Source of the DNA: Oscillospiraceae bacterium
GTDB lineage: Bacteria > Bacillota > Clostridia > Oscillospirales > Oscillospiraceae
Direction: 5' to 3'
DNA length: 64,000 nt
Assembly (NCBI GenBank): GCA_015068245.1
Contig: SVKU01000004.1
Location: 62,001 to 126,000, forward strand
Of the stretch, positions 6,326 through 15,519 are shown piece by piece. The position numbers were made by a program, and so were the translations under genes. Every line of letters begins with the position of its first letter. The stretch's first letter is position 1. A model generated the notes under the pieces. It did not search any database. It had not been told where the DNA came from and saw only the letters and a list, made by a program, of their open reading frames with translations.

Positions 6326-7759
6326 TTATTTCCCTTTCGACAGAGTCAGAGTGAATCTGAACTCGGTGCGGCCGTTTTCAGAGGTTACGGTTATCTCCTC
6401 GCCCAGGGAATTGACGATGGTTTTTACAATGTACAGTCCAAGGCCCACGCCGTCACGGTCGGTACTGCGGCTGCGGTCGGTTTTGTGGAACCGGTCAAAT
6501 ATAAGAGGCAGCTCGTGCTCCGGAATGGTGGTGCCGTTGTTGCCCACGGTGACAAAGGCTTTTCCGCCCTGCTTTTCCAGATGCAGCCACAACTCACCGT
6601 TTTCCAGACTGAACTTAATGGCATTGTCCAACAGATTGTAAACCACCTGCGTAATACCGTCGTAGTCAGCCATGACCATCATGGGATCTTCGGACAGCTG
6701 CGCATCGACTCCGAGGTTTTTAGTGTTGATCTTGCCCTCGAAGCTCAGCAGCACCTGCCCCAGAAGCTCGGAAATATCGAACTTTTCGAGATTTGCAGTG
6801 GCGGAACCGCCCTGTATTCGGCTAAGCTCCAGCATTTTTCGAACAAGACGGCTGAGCCGTTTTGTTTCGTCTGAAACTATCTGCAGGTAATGATCCTGCT
6901 GCTCGGGAGGGATAGTGCCGTCGAGAATACCGTCGATGTAACCGGAAATGGTGGTCATAGGTGTTTTCAGCTCATGGCTGACGTTGGCCACAAACTCCCG
7001 GCGGTTGGTTTCGGTGTGTTCAAGGCTCTGAGCCATGGAGTTAAAGGCGGCAGCCAGTTCACCGATCTCGTCCTCTCTGCCGTAGTTTCTGACACGGACA
7101 GCCAGTTCACCTTTGCCGAACCGTCGTGCAGCCTGAGCCATTTCGTTCAGAGGTCTGACGGTTTTTTTGGTTATTATAAGAGTCATCATAAATGCCAGCA
7201 GCAGCACAACAAGACCGGAAAGCAGGAAGGTGGAGGTGTATTTATACAGCATATCCGTAAGGTCACTGGCATCGGCGGACACGAAAACAACGCCCACGGT
7301 CTGCCCGGTTTCCGGTGAAATTATGGGCACGCCGAAAATGTATTTCGCAGTGTCGTAAATGCCGTCCAGAGTGCCTGAAGTGTACAGCTGAGAATTGCTC
7401 AGCACGGAGGACACATATCTTTCGGACACGGTTTGCCCCATATGGTCGCAGAACAGCTCGCTGCATGAGCAGAGCATGATGGTACCGTCGGGATCGCAGA
7501 TAACAGCATCTGTTTCAGATACCCGTGACGCAAAAACCAGCGAAATGCTCAGATCCCAGTTGTGGGACCAGCCGTCGGCGTAATCGTAGGATACGGCGGC
7601 CAGTTCGGCAACGGCTGAAGCGGAAGAGGCAAGGACACTCTTCCGCTCGTTCATCAAATAATTGTATATAAGGCTGATGAAACCAACGCCCAGTACAAGA
7701 AAGCTGAGCAGGATCATTCCGGCGGTAAGGGAAAACTGCCGGGCAAAGGTAGATTTCAT
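6326..7759 (-). CDS. Sensor histidine kinase (HAMP, HisKA, HATPase)
   Basis: Membrane sensor of a two-component pair. The 477-residue protein has a transmembrane segment near residues 10-33, an extracytoplasmic sensor region, and a second membrane segment near 180-202. A HAMP domain follows, then the HisKA dimerisation box VSHELKTPMT with the phospho-accepting His. The HATPase domain has NLLDNAIKFS (N box) and GVGLGLYIV (G2 box). I chose the ATG at 7759 because GGAG lies eight bases upstream; the frame also opens nine bases earlier at a GTG. It follows the response regulator gene and is probably co-transcribed with it despite the repeat in the gap. The signal sensed is unknown. Confidence 0.92.
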   Translation of the reverse strand: MKSTFARQFSLTAGMILLSFLVLGVGFISLIYNYLMNERKSVLASSASAVAELAAVSYDYADGWSHNWDLSISLVFASRVSETDAVICDPDGTIMLCSCSELFCDHMGQTVSERYVSSVLSNSQLYTSGTLDGIYDTAKYIFGVPIISPETGQTVGVVFVSADASDLTDMLYKYTSTFLLSGLVVLLLAFMMTLIITKKTVRPLNEMAQAARRFGKGELAVRVRNYGREDEIGELAAAFNSMAQSLEHTETNRREFVANVSHELKTPMTTISGYIDGILDGTIPPEQQDHYLQIVSDETKRLSRLVRKMLELSRIQGGSATANLEKFDISELLGQVLLSFEGKINTKNLGVDAQLSEDPMMVMADYDGITQVVYNLLDNAIKFSLENGELWLHLEKQGGKAFVTVGNNGTTIPEHELPLIFDRFHKTDRSRSTDRDGVGLGLYIVKTIVNSLGEEITVTSENGRTEFRFTLTLSKGK

Positions 7760-7761
7760 AG

Positions 7762-7818
7762 TAAACACTCCGTGTTTAAGGGGTTAGGGGTTAGGGATCA
7801 GGGGTCAGGATTTGGGGT
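7762..7818 (-). repeat. TTAGGG-like array between response regulator and kinase, with SD palindrome
   Basis: A TTAGGGGTTAGGGATCAGGGG-type array (7777-7815) separates the two genes. It ends in the perfect palindrome TAAACAC-GGA-GTGTTTA (reverse strand, 7778-7762), with the kinase Shine-Dalgarno core GGAG at its loop. It resembles the array and palindrome upstream of the fumarase gene. Confidence 0.6.
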
Positions 7819-7819
7819 T

Positions 7820-8503
7820 TTAGTTCGACTCGAACTTATAACCCACACCCCAGACGGTTTTCAGCTCCCATTTGTCGGAAACGCCTTCAAGCTTTTCTCT
7901 CAGACGTTTGACATGGACGTCAACGGTTCGGGAATCGCCAAAATAGTCGAACCCCCAGACTTCGTCCAGCAGCTGATTTCTGGTATAAACCCGGTTGGGC
8001 GTGGAAGCCAGATGGTACAGCAATTCCATCTCCTTTGGAGGCGTATCCACCTTTTTGCCGTCTACCACCAGTTCGAAAGCGTCCAGATCAATGACCAGTT
8101 TGTCAAAAGTAAGACGGCGACCCTTGTCTTCCTCTTCCGGCTGGCATCTGCGAAGGACGGCTTCGATGCGGGCAAGGACTTCCTTCATTTCAAAGGGTTT
8201 GGTTATGTAGTCGTCGGCACCAAGCTGGAGACCGCTGACCTTGTCGAAAGTCTCTCCCTTGGCGGTGAGCATGATAACGGGGGTTTTTGATTCCTGACGA
8301 ATGGTGCGCAGAACGCCCCAACCGTCGATGCCGGGGAGCATGATATCCAGCAACACCAGGGAGGGGGAGAGACTGCGGAAGCTGACAATGCCGTCCTCGC
8401 CGGTGGAGGCGATGGTGACGGAATAGCCCTCCTTTTCCAGATACAGTCTGAGAAGTTCGGAAATATTGGCGTCGTCTTCTACTACAAGAACGTGTTTCGG
8501 CAT
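7820..8503 (-). CDS. OmpR/PhoB-family response regulator
   Basis: The 227-residue protein has a receiver domain (residues 1 to about 118) with the acidic pair ED (9-10/11), phospho-acceptor Asp53 and the conserved Lys102 in TKPF. A C-terminal winged-helix DNA-binding domain (about 130-225) has the typical NRVYTRNQLLDEVWG and RTVDVHVKRLREKL. It pairs with the adjacent histidine kinase. AGGAGT precedes the ATG at 8503. Target genes are not evident; the surface-protein gene upstream and the fumarase gene downstream are candidates by position only. Confidence 0.94.
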   Translation of the reverse strand: MPKHVLVVEDDANISELLRLYLEKEGYSVTIASTGEDGIVSFRSLSPSLVLLDIMLPGIDGWGVLRTIRQESKTPVIMLTAKGETFDKVSGLQLGADDYITKPFEMKEVLARIEAVLRRCQPEEEDKGRRLTFDKLVIDLDAFELVVDGKKVDTPPKEMELLYHLASTPNRVYTRNQLLDEVWGFDYFGDSRTVDVHVKRLREKLEGVSDKWELKTVWGVGYKFESN

Positions 8504-8526
8504 ACAGATTCACTCCTGATTATGCG

Positions 8527-8574
8527 GTAGGGGCGAGCTTTGCTCGCCCGTGGGCGACCAAAGGTCGCCCCTAC
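8527..8574. repeat. GTAGGGGCGA...TCGCCCCTAC inverted repeat
   Basis: Outer arms GTAGGGGCGA and TCGCCCCTAC enclose two inner hairpins (GCGAGC/GCTCGC and GGGCGACC/GGTCGCCC). Related units occur at 10265-10437 and 45722-45748. It may end transcription of the leftward SLH gene. Confidence 0.7.
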
Positions 8575-8642
8575 GGTCATGTTTTTGTGTATTTAATTAT
8601 AAACGTATTGAGTGTCGAAAAAGTTAATGAATTGTAAAACTC

Positions 8643-9866
8643 TCAGTCAAGAACATAGACAAGCCCGCCGATCTGAGCGATCTTGATCTGCTGACCTGCT
8701 TCGAACTCAAGCTCCGGAGCGTGCATATCCGCAAATTCGATGTATTCGCCGTTTTCCAGCAGCCAGCCGATATCGTCTTTGCCGGATATGGTTGCGGTCT
8801 GATATGCGGTGACCAACATAACATCAATAATGTCATCGCCGTTGCGGTCGATAACGGTAACGGTGCAGTTGTCGTCCAGCTTACCCACAACGGAGAAGTT
8901 GTCCGTATTGTAATTATAGTAGTATTCGGTGCTGTCGGACATTTTGATCTGACCCAGCATGTAATAGTTGTCGAACTCGCTGCCGGTGCTGAAAGTCATA
9001 ATAAGATCCTGCTCGGAAATAACGGGTTCGCTGATAAAATCGCCGTCGGAAGAGATGTAGATGTTTACCTGTCGTCCCAGAAACTCGATATCGGTGGAAA
9101 TATCAAACTCCTTGTGTCCGGCAATTTTGGTTTTGCCCTTTTCAAGACGGCCGTCCTCAACGGTCAGGTCGGCAAACTCGTTGCCGGTAACCACTTCGGT
9201 GTACATCTTGGCGTCAAAATAGTATTCCAGCATGGTGACGGGGTTCATCAGGTCATCAAGGCAGTAAACGGGTTCGCCGTTTTCGTATCCTGTTATAACA
9301 TGGCATTTGAGAGCGTTGAAAATCAGCAGGCAGGCGTCGTCACGGTTGAGAGTGTCAACGGTGGAGCCGGTAAAGTTGTCGTACAGACCGCATTCCATGG
9401 CATCGGCACGAACATTTTCAAGCCATGTTTCGCCCACATAGGGAGCGGGGTCGTTGCCCACGGCAACCAGCAGCAGCTTAAACATCTGGTCTGCGGTGAT
9501 GTAGCCGCCGGGATCAAAAGTGCCGTCGGAATAGCCGGATATGATTCCTTTTGCTGCGCAGTATTCTATATATTCGCCTGCCCAGCTGGAGCTGTCTGAA
9601 AACGTGCTGCTGCCGTCCCAGTTGAAGCTGCTGTCTTTCAGCTGCAGGATACTGGCGATCATTTTTGCCGCCTGTTCACGGGTGACGGGCTCGCCCGGCA
9701 TAAAGCTGCCGTCGGGGAACCCGGAAATAATGTTCAGAGCGGTCAGCATGGTTACTGCTTCCGTGTTGCGGATATCGCCCTCGTCGGAATAGGCAGAGGC
9801 CGCAGGCATTACACACAGCAGCAGAACAACTGCCGTAAGCAGAGCTGTAATTCTTCTGATGGTCAC
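8643..9866 (-). CDS. Exported SLH-domain protein
   Basis: The 407-residue protein has a Sec signal peptide (about 1-24, ending in ASA). At least two S-layer homology domains follow in the N-terminal 140 residues: one with IISGFPDGSFMPGEPVTREQ, one with IISGYSDGTFDPGGYITADQ. A weaker third follows with LNRDDACLLIFNAL. SLH domains bind pyruvylated wall polymers and hold proteins on the cell surface. The remaining 220 residues match nothing I recognise; they are beta-rich with many Asp and Gly. The start is a GTG at 9866, nine bases after AGGAGG, because the earlier GTG at 9875 abuts the ribosome binding site. It is divergent from the S-layer gene. Confidence 0.85.
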   Translation of the reverse strand: MTIRRITALLTAVVLLLCVMPAASAYSDEGDIRNTEAVTMLTALNIISGFPDGSFMPGEPVTREQAAKMIASILQLKDSSFNWDGSSTFSDSSSWAGEYIEYCAAKGIISGYSDGTFDPGGYITADQMFKLLLVAVGNDPAPYVGETWLENVRADAMECGLYDNFTGSTVDTLNRDDACLLIFNALKCHVITGYENGEPVYCLDDLMNPVTMLEYYFDAKMYTEVVTGNEFADLTVEDGRLEKGKTKIAGHKEFDISTDIEFLGRQVNIYISSDGDFISEPVISEQDLIMTFSTGSEFDNYYMLGQIKMSDSTEYYYNYNTDNFSVVGKLDDNCTVTVIDRNGDDIIDVMLVTAYQTATISGKDDIGWLLENGEYIEFADMHAPELEFEAGQQIKIAQIGGLVYVLD

Positions 9867-9977
9867 CGAGACCACCTCCTGACGCAGGATTTCGAGGTAT
9901 AAATCCTCAAAATAATAATACCACAGAAGCTTTCAAGGTCAATGAAGTGGGGGAATATGTAATTTAAATGTAATATT

Positions 9978-10012
9978 ATTAGGGACTGGGATACAGGATT
10001 TAGGGGTTAGGG
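9978..10012 (+). repeat. TTAGGG-like array
   Basis: Contains ATTAGGGACTGGG and GGATTTAGGGGTTAGGG, of the same degenerate type as at 657, 6274, 7777, 21471 and 49482. Confidence 0.6.
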
Positions 10013-10084
10013 AGCATTTTTGGAACAAAACCGGGACATTTGCCGTCATTATATACGGAAGTCGTCCCATACGGATGCTATCCC

Positions 10085-10485
10085 ACGTTGTGCGCAGCAT
10101 CGCCTTCCCCTTGAGGGGAAGGTGGCTGAGTGAAACGAAGCCGGATGAGGTGTTTTATTCCACCTCATCAGTCACCGTGGTCAGCAAAGCTGACCTCACG
10201 GTGACAGCTTCTCCTCAAGGAGAAGCCTTTGGGCGGCGTCTTGCGCTATTAGCGGGCTGTGCGTAATCGGCGGGCGACGAAACGTCGCCCCTACGGCGTG
10301 ATATGTTACGTTATGCGTTGTAGGGGCCGGCGTCCTCGACGGCCCTAAGCGGAACGACGAGGACGTCGTTCCCTACGGTGTTATAGGGTGGTCAGTGCGT
10401 AACAGGCGGGCGGATAATATCCGCCCCTACGGCGGGATACGTCACGCTTCGCATATTAATCATTAATTGTTAATTATTAATTGCG
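10085..10485. repeat. Cluster of interspersed repeats in the 1-kb gap before the S-layer gene
   Basis: From left to right: a CCTTCCCCTTGAGGGGAAGG module with partner CTTCTCCTCAAGGAGAAG (10101-10230), then several GGGCGA/TCGCCCCTACGG-type units (10270-10437), then an AT-rich TTAATTGTTAATTATTAATT array (10457-10485). No coding signal is visible here. Confidence 0.65.
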
Positions 10486-10554
10486 TCAGCCCCGATATAT
10501 TGTTGCCCAACCGTGAACACACCACTGTATAGTGGGTTGGACAAAATAATAGGT

Positions 10555-10587
10555 GTGAAAATTTCACAATATAGGTGGAATTTTCAC
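10555..10587. promoter_or_regulatory. Paired palindromes 20 bp apart, possible operator
   Basis: GTGAAAATTTCAC (10555-10567) is a perfect palindrome about a central base. GTGGAATTTTCAC (10575-10587) is a variant with one mismatch. Both follow AGGT. Their 20-base centre spacing is two helical turns, as expected for co-operative binding by a dimeric repressor. The target promoter is unclear, since the S-layer promoter lies 250 bases downstream. Confidence 0.35.
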
Positions 10588-10838
10588 ATATTCTGCCGGG
10601 GAATGACAGGATAATGACCGGGCAATCAAAAAACGCCGTAATTTCCCATCAACTTACCCGAGTTACCATAAAATATTGGAGGTGTTATCGAATCGTAAAC
10701 AAAAACGGGCGAAATGTGTCAAAATGTAATTTTTGGTCGAAAAATCTGTAACTTCTTTGTTACTTCCATAATTTTAAGCAACCTGCCAAAACCCATATAT
10801 CTTGGGCTGCAGGGGTAACCAAACCCCACATAATGTTG

Positions 10839-10867
10839 TAGACATAATTTTTATGTTGTGATATAAT
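10839..10867 (+). promoter_or_regulatory. S-layer gene promoter
   Basis: TAGACA (10839-10844), a 17-base spacer and TATAAT (10862-10867), giving a leader of about 55 bases before the start codon. Confidence 0.6.
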
Positions 10868-10930
10868 CATCGTATGTAAATTGGACTACATAACAAATCA
10901 GAGCTCATTATTTCATTAAGGAGGAAAACC

Positions 10931-13900
10931 ATGAAAACTATGCTCAAAAGAAGTATGGCCATTCTGCTCATATTAATGATGGTCATCAGCGTACTCCCGT
11001 TGTCCGCTATGGCGGCGACAGTCAGCAGTACATACTATCCCTTGTATGTCACTATGGCATCTGAAACCGGCACTACTTGGAGTATGTATTACAAAAACAC
11101 TAATAATACGTATTCAAGCGGAAACAAGAGTAGCAAAACTACTTATTTTCCTTGGAATCCCAGCACGCAATTCGAAAATGATTATAAGAGCACCTACAAG
11201 AGCAATGGATATATCCCTGTAGACAAACTTAAAAATGAGTTTCAAAATACCCTTATAGATGATGGTGTTTGGTATCGGACTTCGACCTCTAGTTATTCGG
11301 CAACATCTGCTGAATATACTAGCGATAAGGGATACACATGGGAGATTGTTCCTGAAATTACCGCAGGCGTGTTGATTCCCGAAATCGAGTATTTTACGCT
11401 GGCTATCCGTGTTTATAAGGATAACGCAAGGGTAGGTAATGATGTAACTATATACGTTGAAAACCCCTTTGTTGCAGAGGACTACACGCTGAAGTATTCC
11501 GTAACCAAGACACCTACTGATGGATCTGCAAACAAGAACGAAACCAACAAAACATTTAGTTCTTCCACCGCAAGTGTTGGCAGTGACCTTTATGTGACCC
11601 TTGCTACTGTTAGCGGCAGCTATGATAAGGATTCCTTTAATCTTACCACTAGCTTTAACACAACAGAGGACTATCTTACCCTGAATACTCCTTCTGACTT
11701 TGTGGAAGTAGCAAGTAGCGAATGGAACAGTGAACCTATAAAGACAATCAAGAAAAACACTAATTTTGATAAGCTTTATAAAGCTACTGTCACAGTTACC
11801 CCCAGATCTGGATATTACCTGAGAGTTACCAACGGTACTGTAGCAAATACAGCCACCATCACATTCTATCAGCCTGTCAGCCTTGGCTACATTGACTTAC
11901 TTACAATTGGAGATCAGGTTATTTTGAAAGCGGTTGATCCCACCGATCCTGATACCTATAAGTGGATTGGCAAAGAAGTCGGTGATGCTGTAAATTCAAC
12001 TACTGCACTTTCAGCAACTTATGACCTCACTGATATTACCACTGCTTCTCCTCAGTATGCCATCAAGGTTGTAAACAATACATCAAAAGCTACTACAGCA
12101 TATACAGTCAGAGTAGCTAAGTCCGAACAGGGCACATGTAATGTTACAAGTTTCAACCTTGGTACTTACGAGATGGATTATCGCCCTGAGTTAAAGGGTG
12201 ACACTAAGCATGAAATTGTATTTGACATTCTTCCCAATAACAATGAAAGCAAAAAGATTACACTTAAGTTTACCATTCAGTTTGCCGGCGGTGCTACTGA
12301 GGCGCAGTATGTAACCGACAACCTCAGCTACACCACTGTTGCAGGCAGCTCCGTAACATTCGAACTTTCCAGCCTTATAAAGAACTTTGCAAACTTCTCC
12401 GATGAACAGAAAGCACAGTTCACTTTCAAAATTACTGATTTCACCGATGATGACAATCAGGACTTTGGAAACTATTTCATTTCTTATCAGGGCAATTCCT
12501 CTACAGCAGGAGTTACAACTCTGACTAACGATGGAAACGGAGATGGAAAACCAGGCCTCAGCAGCTATGTTGACAATAGTTGCTTCTTGGATGACTATAA
12601 GATCGTCTACAAAGCTAACAGAAACACTATTGCAAGCGATAATCATGGATTCACTGTCAGACTTACCAATACAACCAGTGACGGTACTTATACCGACTCT
12701 TTCAAGGTCAAATTCTCCGCTGCTGAAGCTGCTCAGCCTTCTATGAAGTCTGACCCGAGCACTCTCAGTGTTAAGCCCAATTCTACATCCAACACTCTGA
12801 AGCTTGCAAACTATATCAATAACTTCAATGTAAACCAGAACCTTACCTACAAAGTCACTTCCGTTTCTGGAGATTATGGTACTTTTGTGGATGAAAACGG
12901 TAGCTCTGTTTCCACTTCTACCGGCGGCAGCATTTCTGCTTCCACTGGTTTCCAGTACAAGGGTACCACTGATTCCGATAACAGATATGATACCCTGAAA
13001 GTTGCTGTTTATTATAACGGAGGTTCCCTCGGCACCCTGACCATCACCGCAAAGTGCGATCCCGGCGTTGACTGCTACACCAAGAGCGAGTTCGACAGCT
13101 CCTATGGCGACGACAACGCTTTCGGCGTATACCTCTACAATGCCAAAGACCGTTACTACAGCTTTGACCGTGATGACTTCGTAAACGGTGATGCCGACTT
13201 TACCGACGACGAATACGAAGGCACCAACGACTACATCAAGGTCACCACTCTGCCCATCGGCGGCAGCCTGTCCGGCCTTGACAGAAACAACGAGATCGAC
13301 GTTGCCCAGCTGGACGATCTGAAGTACGTCCGCACCGGAGCCACCGACACCGGCATCGACTGCTTCAAGTTCACCCTTTACAATGACGGCAGCCGTGACG
13401 GCACCTACGTCATGTGGATCGTAGGCAACGAAAGCTATCTGGACGCCGAAACCGGTTATACCGAAGCTCAGTTCAAGGCCAGCTATGGCGAAAAGGACGC
13501 TTTCGGCAAGTACGCCGGCAGCAGCGGTGTTACCTTTGCCGCTTCCGATTTCACCAACGGTTCCGTTAAGCTCAGCACCGATTACAGCGATGCTTACATC
13601 GAAATCGTCGACGAACCCATCATCGGCACTCTGAAAAACGGTTCTTCCACCCTTGAAGAAGAAGACCGTGTGGCTGTGGCTGACCTGGCCAAGCTGAAAT
13701 ACACCTGGGAAGATTACGACAAGGAAAACATCGACAAGTTCACTTTCTATCTTTATAAGTCCAGCTCCAGCAGCTCCAAGGCTGTTTCCACCAAGTTCAC
13801 CATGTGGATCGTAGGCAACAGTGCTCTGCTCAGCGGCGACAGCGAAGCATGGTCCGGCACTTCCACCACTATGCCTATCTACAAGGTAACCGACGTTGAA

Positions 13901-15061
13901 GTTTCCGACAATATCGCTTCCGTAACTCTGGACGAAGCATGGGTCACCGAAGCTCTTGAAACCGTCAAGGCCGGCTCCGATGTTACCGTTGCTGTTACTC
14001 CCAAGAGCGAAGCAAAGGGCCTGAGCCTGACTGTTGACAGCAGCCTGTTCACTCTGGCCAACGCTTCCAAGATAAAGTACATCACCCTGTCCGAAGGCAC
14101 CTCCGGCGCTTCCGTCAGCGTAAGCGTTTCCGACATTCTGTCTGCCGGCGGCAGCGGTAAGGACTTTACCGTAACTCTGAACAAACTGACTATCTCCACC
14201 GCCAACGATATCGTTGCAAACTCTCTGGTAGCTTCCACTGCCACCGCAGCCCGTTCCGTATCCTTCAAGGCCGGAACAGCCAACATCACTTTCGACAGTG
14301 TTGGCGCAGCAGTCCTGTCTATCCCCTACAGCAACTCCTCCTCCTACAGCGATGAGATGGTTGTTATTTACGATTACTCCGGCGGCAACACTCCTCTGGT
14401 TTCCAGTGAGTTCACCGGCAGATACGCCACCGCCGATATCTCCAAGGGCGGCCAGTATCTGGTAGCCGTCAACAGCATCAGCTTCTCCGATGTCAGCGCA
14501 AACTGGGCCTGGACCCGTGGTTACATTCCCAGCCTGGCAGCAAGAGGTACCATCAGCGGTATGGGCGGCCAGAACGCCGGCAAGTATATGCCCGACGGAA
14601 AGCTGACCCGCGCCGAGTTCATCAAGCTCCTGGTAGTTTCCCTGGGTCTTGAAGACGCTTCCGCAACCAACCCCTTCAGCGATATGAGCGATCACTGGGC
14701 AAAGCAGGTCGTTGCTGCTGCCGTTAAGCACAGCATCATCAACTCCGGCACTACTTTCAGCCCCGATGAAGCTATTACCCGCAGAGATATGGCACTGTAT
14801 GCCTATCGTGCAGCACAGGCTGCCGGTCTGACTCTGTCCTCCTCCGGTTCCACCACTACCTTCAAGGACGAAAACGAGATCACCGGCGAATACCTCACCG
14901 CTGTTAAGGCCATGCAGGCTGCCGGCATCATCAACGGTATGGGCGGCCAGTACGAAGGCTATTACCTGCCCATGAACAACACCGACCGTGCCGCAGCTGC
15001 CAAGATCATCTGGTTCCTGAACGCTGAACTGTACGGCTGGAACACCAGCGGCAAGTATTAA
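10931..15061 (+). CDS. Large S-layer-like protein with C-terminal SLH domains
   Basis: The 1376-residue exported protein has a signal peptide (1 to about 28, ending AMA) and a long Ser/Thr-rich beta-type ectodomain. A tandem pair of about 125-residue modules (near 711-838 and 841-966) each ends in MWIVGN. Three SLH domains occupy about 1183-1376 (FSDVSANWAW, FSDMSDHWAK, FKDENEITGE). Pro is sparse and Cys nearly absent, as in S-layer proteins. AAGGAGG precedes the ATG and a good promoter lies upstream. Codon use is AT-rich up to about 13015 (residue 695) and strongly C-ending after that, which suggests the N-terminal two thirds of the ectodomain has a different history. It could be the main S-layer protein or a large SLH adhesin. 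Confidence 0.85.
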   Translation: MKTMLKRSMAILLILMMVISVLPLSAMAATVSSTYYPLYVTMASETGTTWSMYYKNTNNTYSSGNKSSKTTYFPWNPSTQFENDYKSTYKSNGYIPVDKLKNEFQNTLIDDGVWYRTSTSSYSATSAEYTSDKGYTWEIVPEITAGVLIPEIEYFTLAIRVYKDNARVGNDVTIYVENPFVAEDYTLKYSVTKTPTDGSANKNETNKTFSSSTASVGSDLYVTLATVSGSYDKDSFNLTTSFNTTEDYLTLNTPSDFVEVASSEWNSEPIKTIKKNTNFDKLYKATVTVTPRSGYYLRVTNGTVANTATITFYQPVSLGYIDLLTIGDQVILKAVDPTDPDTYKWIGKEVGDAVNSTTALSATYDLTDITTASPQYAIKVVNNTSKATTAYTVRVAKSEQGTCNVTSFNLGTYEMDYRPELKGDTKHEIVFDILPNNNESKKITLKFTIQFAGGATEAQYVTDNLSYTTVAGSSVTFELSSLIKNFANFSDEQKAQFTFKITDFTDDDNQDFGNYFISYQGNSSTAGVTTLTNDGNGDGKPGLSSYVDNSCFLDDYKIVYKANRNTIASDNHGFTVRLTNTTSDGTYTDSFKVKFSAAEAAQPSMKSDPSTLSVKPNSTSNTLKLANYINNFNVNQNLTYKVTSVSGDYGTFVDENGSSVSTSTGGSISASTGFQYKGTTDSDNRYDTLKVAVYYNGGSLGTLTITAKCDPGVDCYTKSEFDSSYGDDNAFGVYLYNAKDRYYSFDRDDFVNGDADFTDDEYEGTNDYIKVTTLPIGGSLSGLDRNNEIDVAQLDDLKYVRTGATDTGIDCFKFTLYNDGSRDGTYVMWIVGNESYLDAETGYTEAQFKASYGEKDAFGKYAGSSGVTFAASDFTNGSVKLSTDYSDAYIEIVDEPIIGTLKNGSSTLEEEDRVAVADLAKLKYTWEDYDKENIDKFTFYLYKSSSSSSKAVSTKFTMWIVGNSALLSGDSEAWSGTSTTMPIYKVTDVEVSDNIASVTLDEAWVTEALETVKAGSDVTVAVTPKSEAKGLSLTVDSSLFTLANASKIKYITLSEGTSGASVSVSVSDILSAGGSGKDFTVTLNKLTISTANDIVANSLVASTATAARSVSFKAGTANITFDSVGAAVLSIPYSNSSSYSDEMVVIYDYSGGNTPLVSSEFTGRYATADISKGGQYLVAVNSISFSDVSANWAWTRGYIPSLAARGTISGMGGQNAGKYMPDGKLTRAEFIKLLVVSLGLEDASATNPFSDMSDHWAKQVVAAAVKHSIINSGTTFSPDEAITRRDMALYAYRAAQAAGLTLSSSGSTTTFKDENEITGEYLTAVKAMQAAGIINGMGGQYEGYYLPMNNTDRAAAAKIIWFLNAELYGWNTSGKY

Positions 15062-15075
15062 TGAATTAAACTGCG

Positions 15076-15116
15076 TCCGGTGGCTCAGAGTATAATCCTG
15101 AACCCTGACCACCGGA
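15076..15116 (+). terminator. Possible terminator after the S-layer gene
   Basis: TCCGGTGGCTCAG pairs with CTGACCACCGGA with one bulge (15076-15088 with 15105-15116), followed by GCAAAAAG. It lacks a T run, so transcripts may run on to the stronger hairpin at 15359. Confidence 0.4.
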
Positions 15117-15130
15117 GCAAAAAGAGCGAG

Positions 15131-15290
15131 GAAGGATTGCCTCCCTCTGATGAGGGAGGTGCCCGAAGGGCGGAGGGAGAGATTTTTTGAACTACCCCTC
15201 AGTCGGCTGCGCCGACAGCTCCCCTGACAGAAGGGGGTGTGTTTGGCAAGCCAAACACCTCCAATTTGGCTTTGCCAAATTGGGGAGCCA
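15131..15290. repeat. CCTCCCTCTGATGAGGGAGG / CCCCTCAGTC interspersed repeat
   Basis: This two-part module (GCCTCCCTCTGATGAGGGAGG, then CTACCCCTCAGTC with CTCCCCTGAC) is shared with 40985-41113. It is followed by hairpins GTGTTTGGC/GCCAAACAC and CCAATTTGGC/GCCAAATTGG. Confidence 0.75.
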
Positions 15291-15358
15291 TGACAGCACA
15301 CCTCGCCAAAAAACAAATTAGATACCGGTCAGATAATCAGTTCTGATTTGATTCCCTA

Positions 15359-15394
15359 GCGCCCCCGTCTGAGCAGCGGGGGCGCACCTTTTTT
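15359..15394 (+). terminator. Rho-independent terminator
   Basis: GCGCCCCCG (15359-15367) pairs with CGGGGGCGC (15377-15385), followed by ACCTTTTTT. Confidence 0.8.
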
Positions 15395-15425
15395 AGGTAA
15401 TAGGTAATAGTGAATAGTGAAGAAG

Positions 15426-15454
15426 TTGACAATTTACGGCAAATGATTGATAAT
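15426..15454 (+). promoter_or_regulatory. Glycosyltransferase promoter
   Basis: TTGACA (15426-15431), a 17-base spacer and GATAAT (15449-15454). Confidence 0.6.
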
Positions 15455-15464
15455 TGAGTAACGC

Positions 15465-15498
15465 TGTCATTTCGAGCGAGCTGACGTTCGAAATGACA
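15465..15498 (+). repeat. Minimal TGTCATTTCGA inverted repeat in a 5' leader
   Basis: TGTCATTTCGA (15465-15475) and TCGAAATGACA (15488-15498) form a perfect 11-bp hairpin with a 12-base loop, between the promoter and the ribosome binding site of the glycosyltransferase. It is the shortest member of the CTGTCATTTCGAG family seen here. Confidence 0.75.
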
Positions 15499-15519
15499 TA
15501 TGAACCGGGAGGTTACCAA

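Noticed and set aside
12191..15316. A 1041-codon open frame on the reverse strand
   Set aside because: It lies wholly opposite the S-layer-like gene. It arises because the C-ending codon bias of the real gene removes stops from the opposite frame. It has no ribosome binding site and no recognisable domain.
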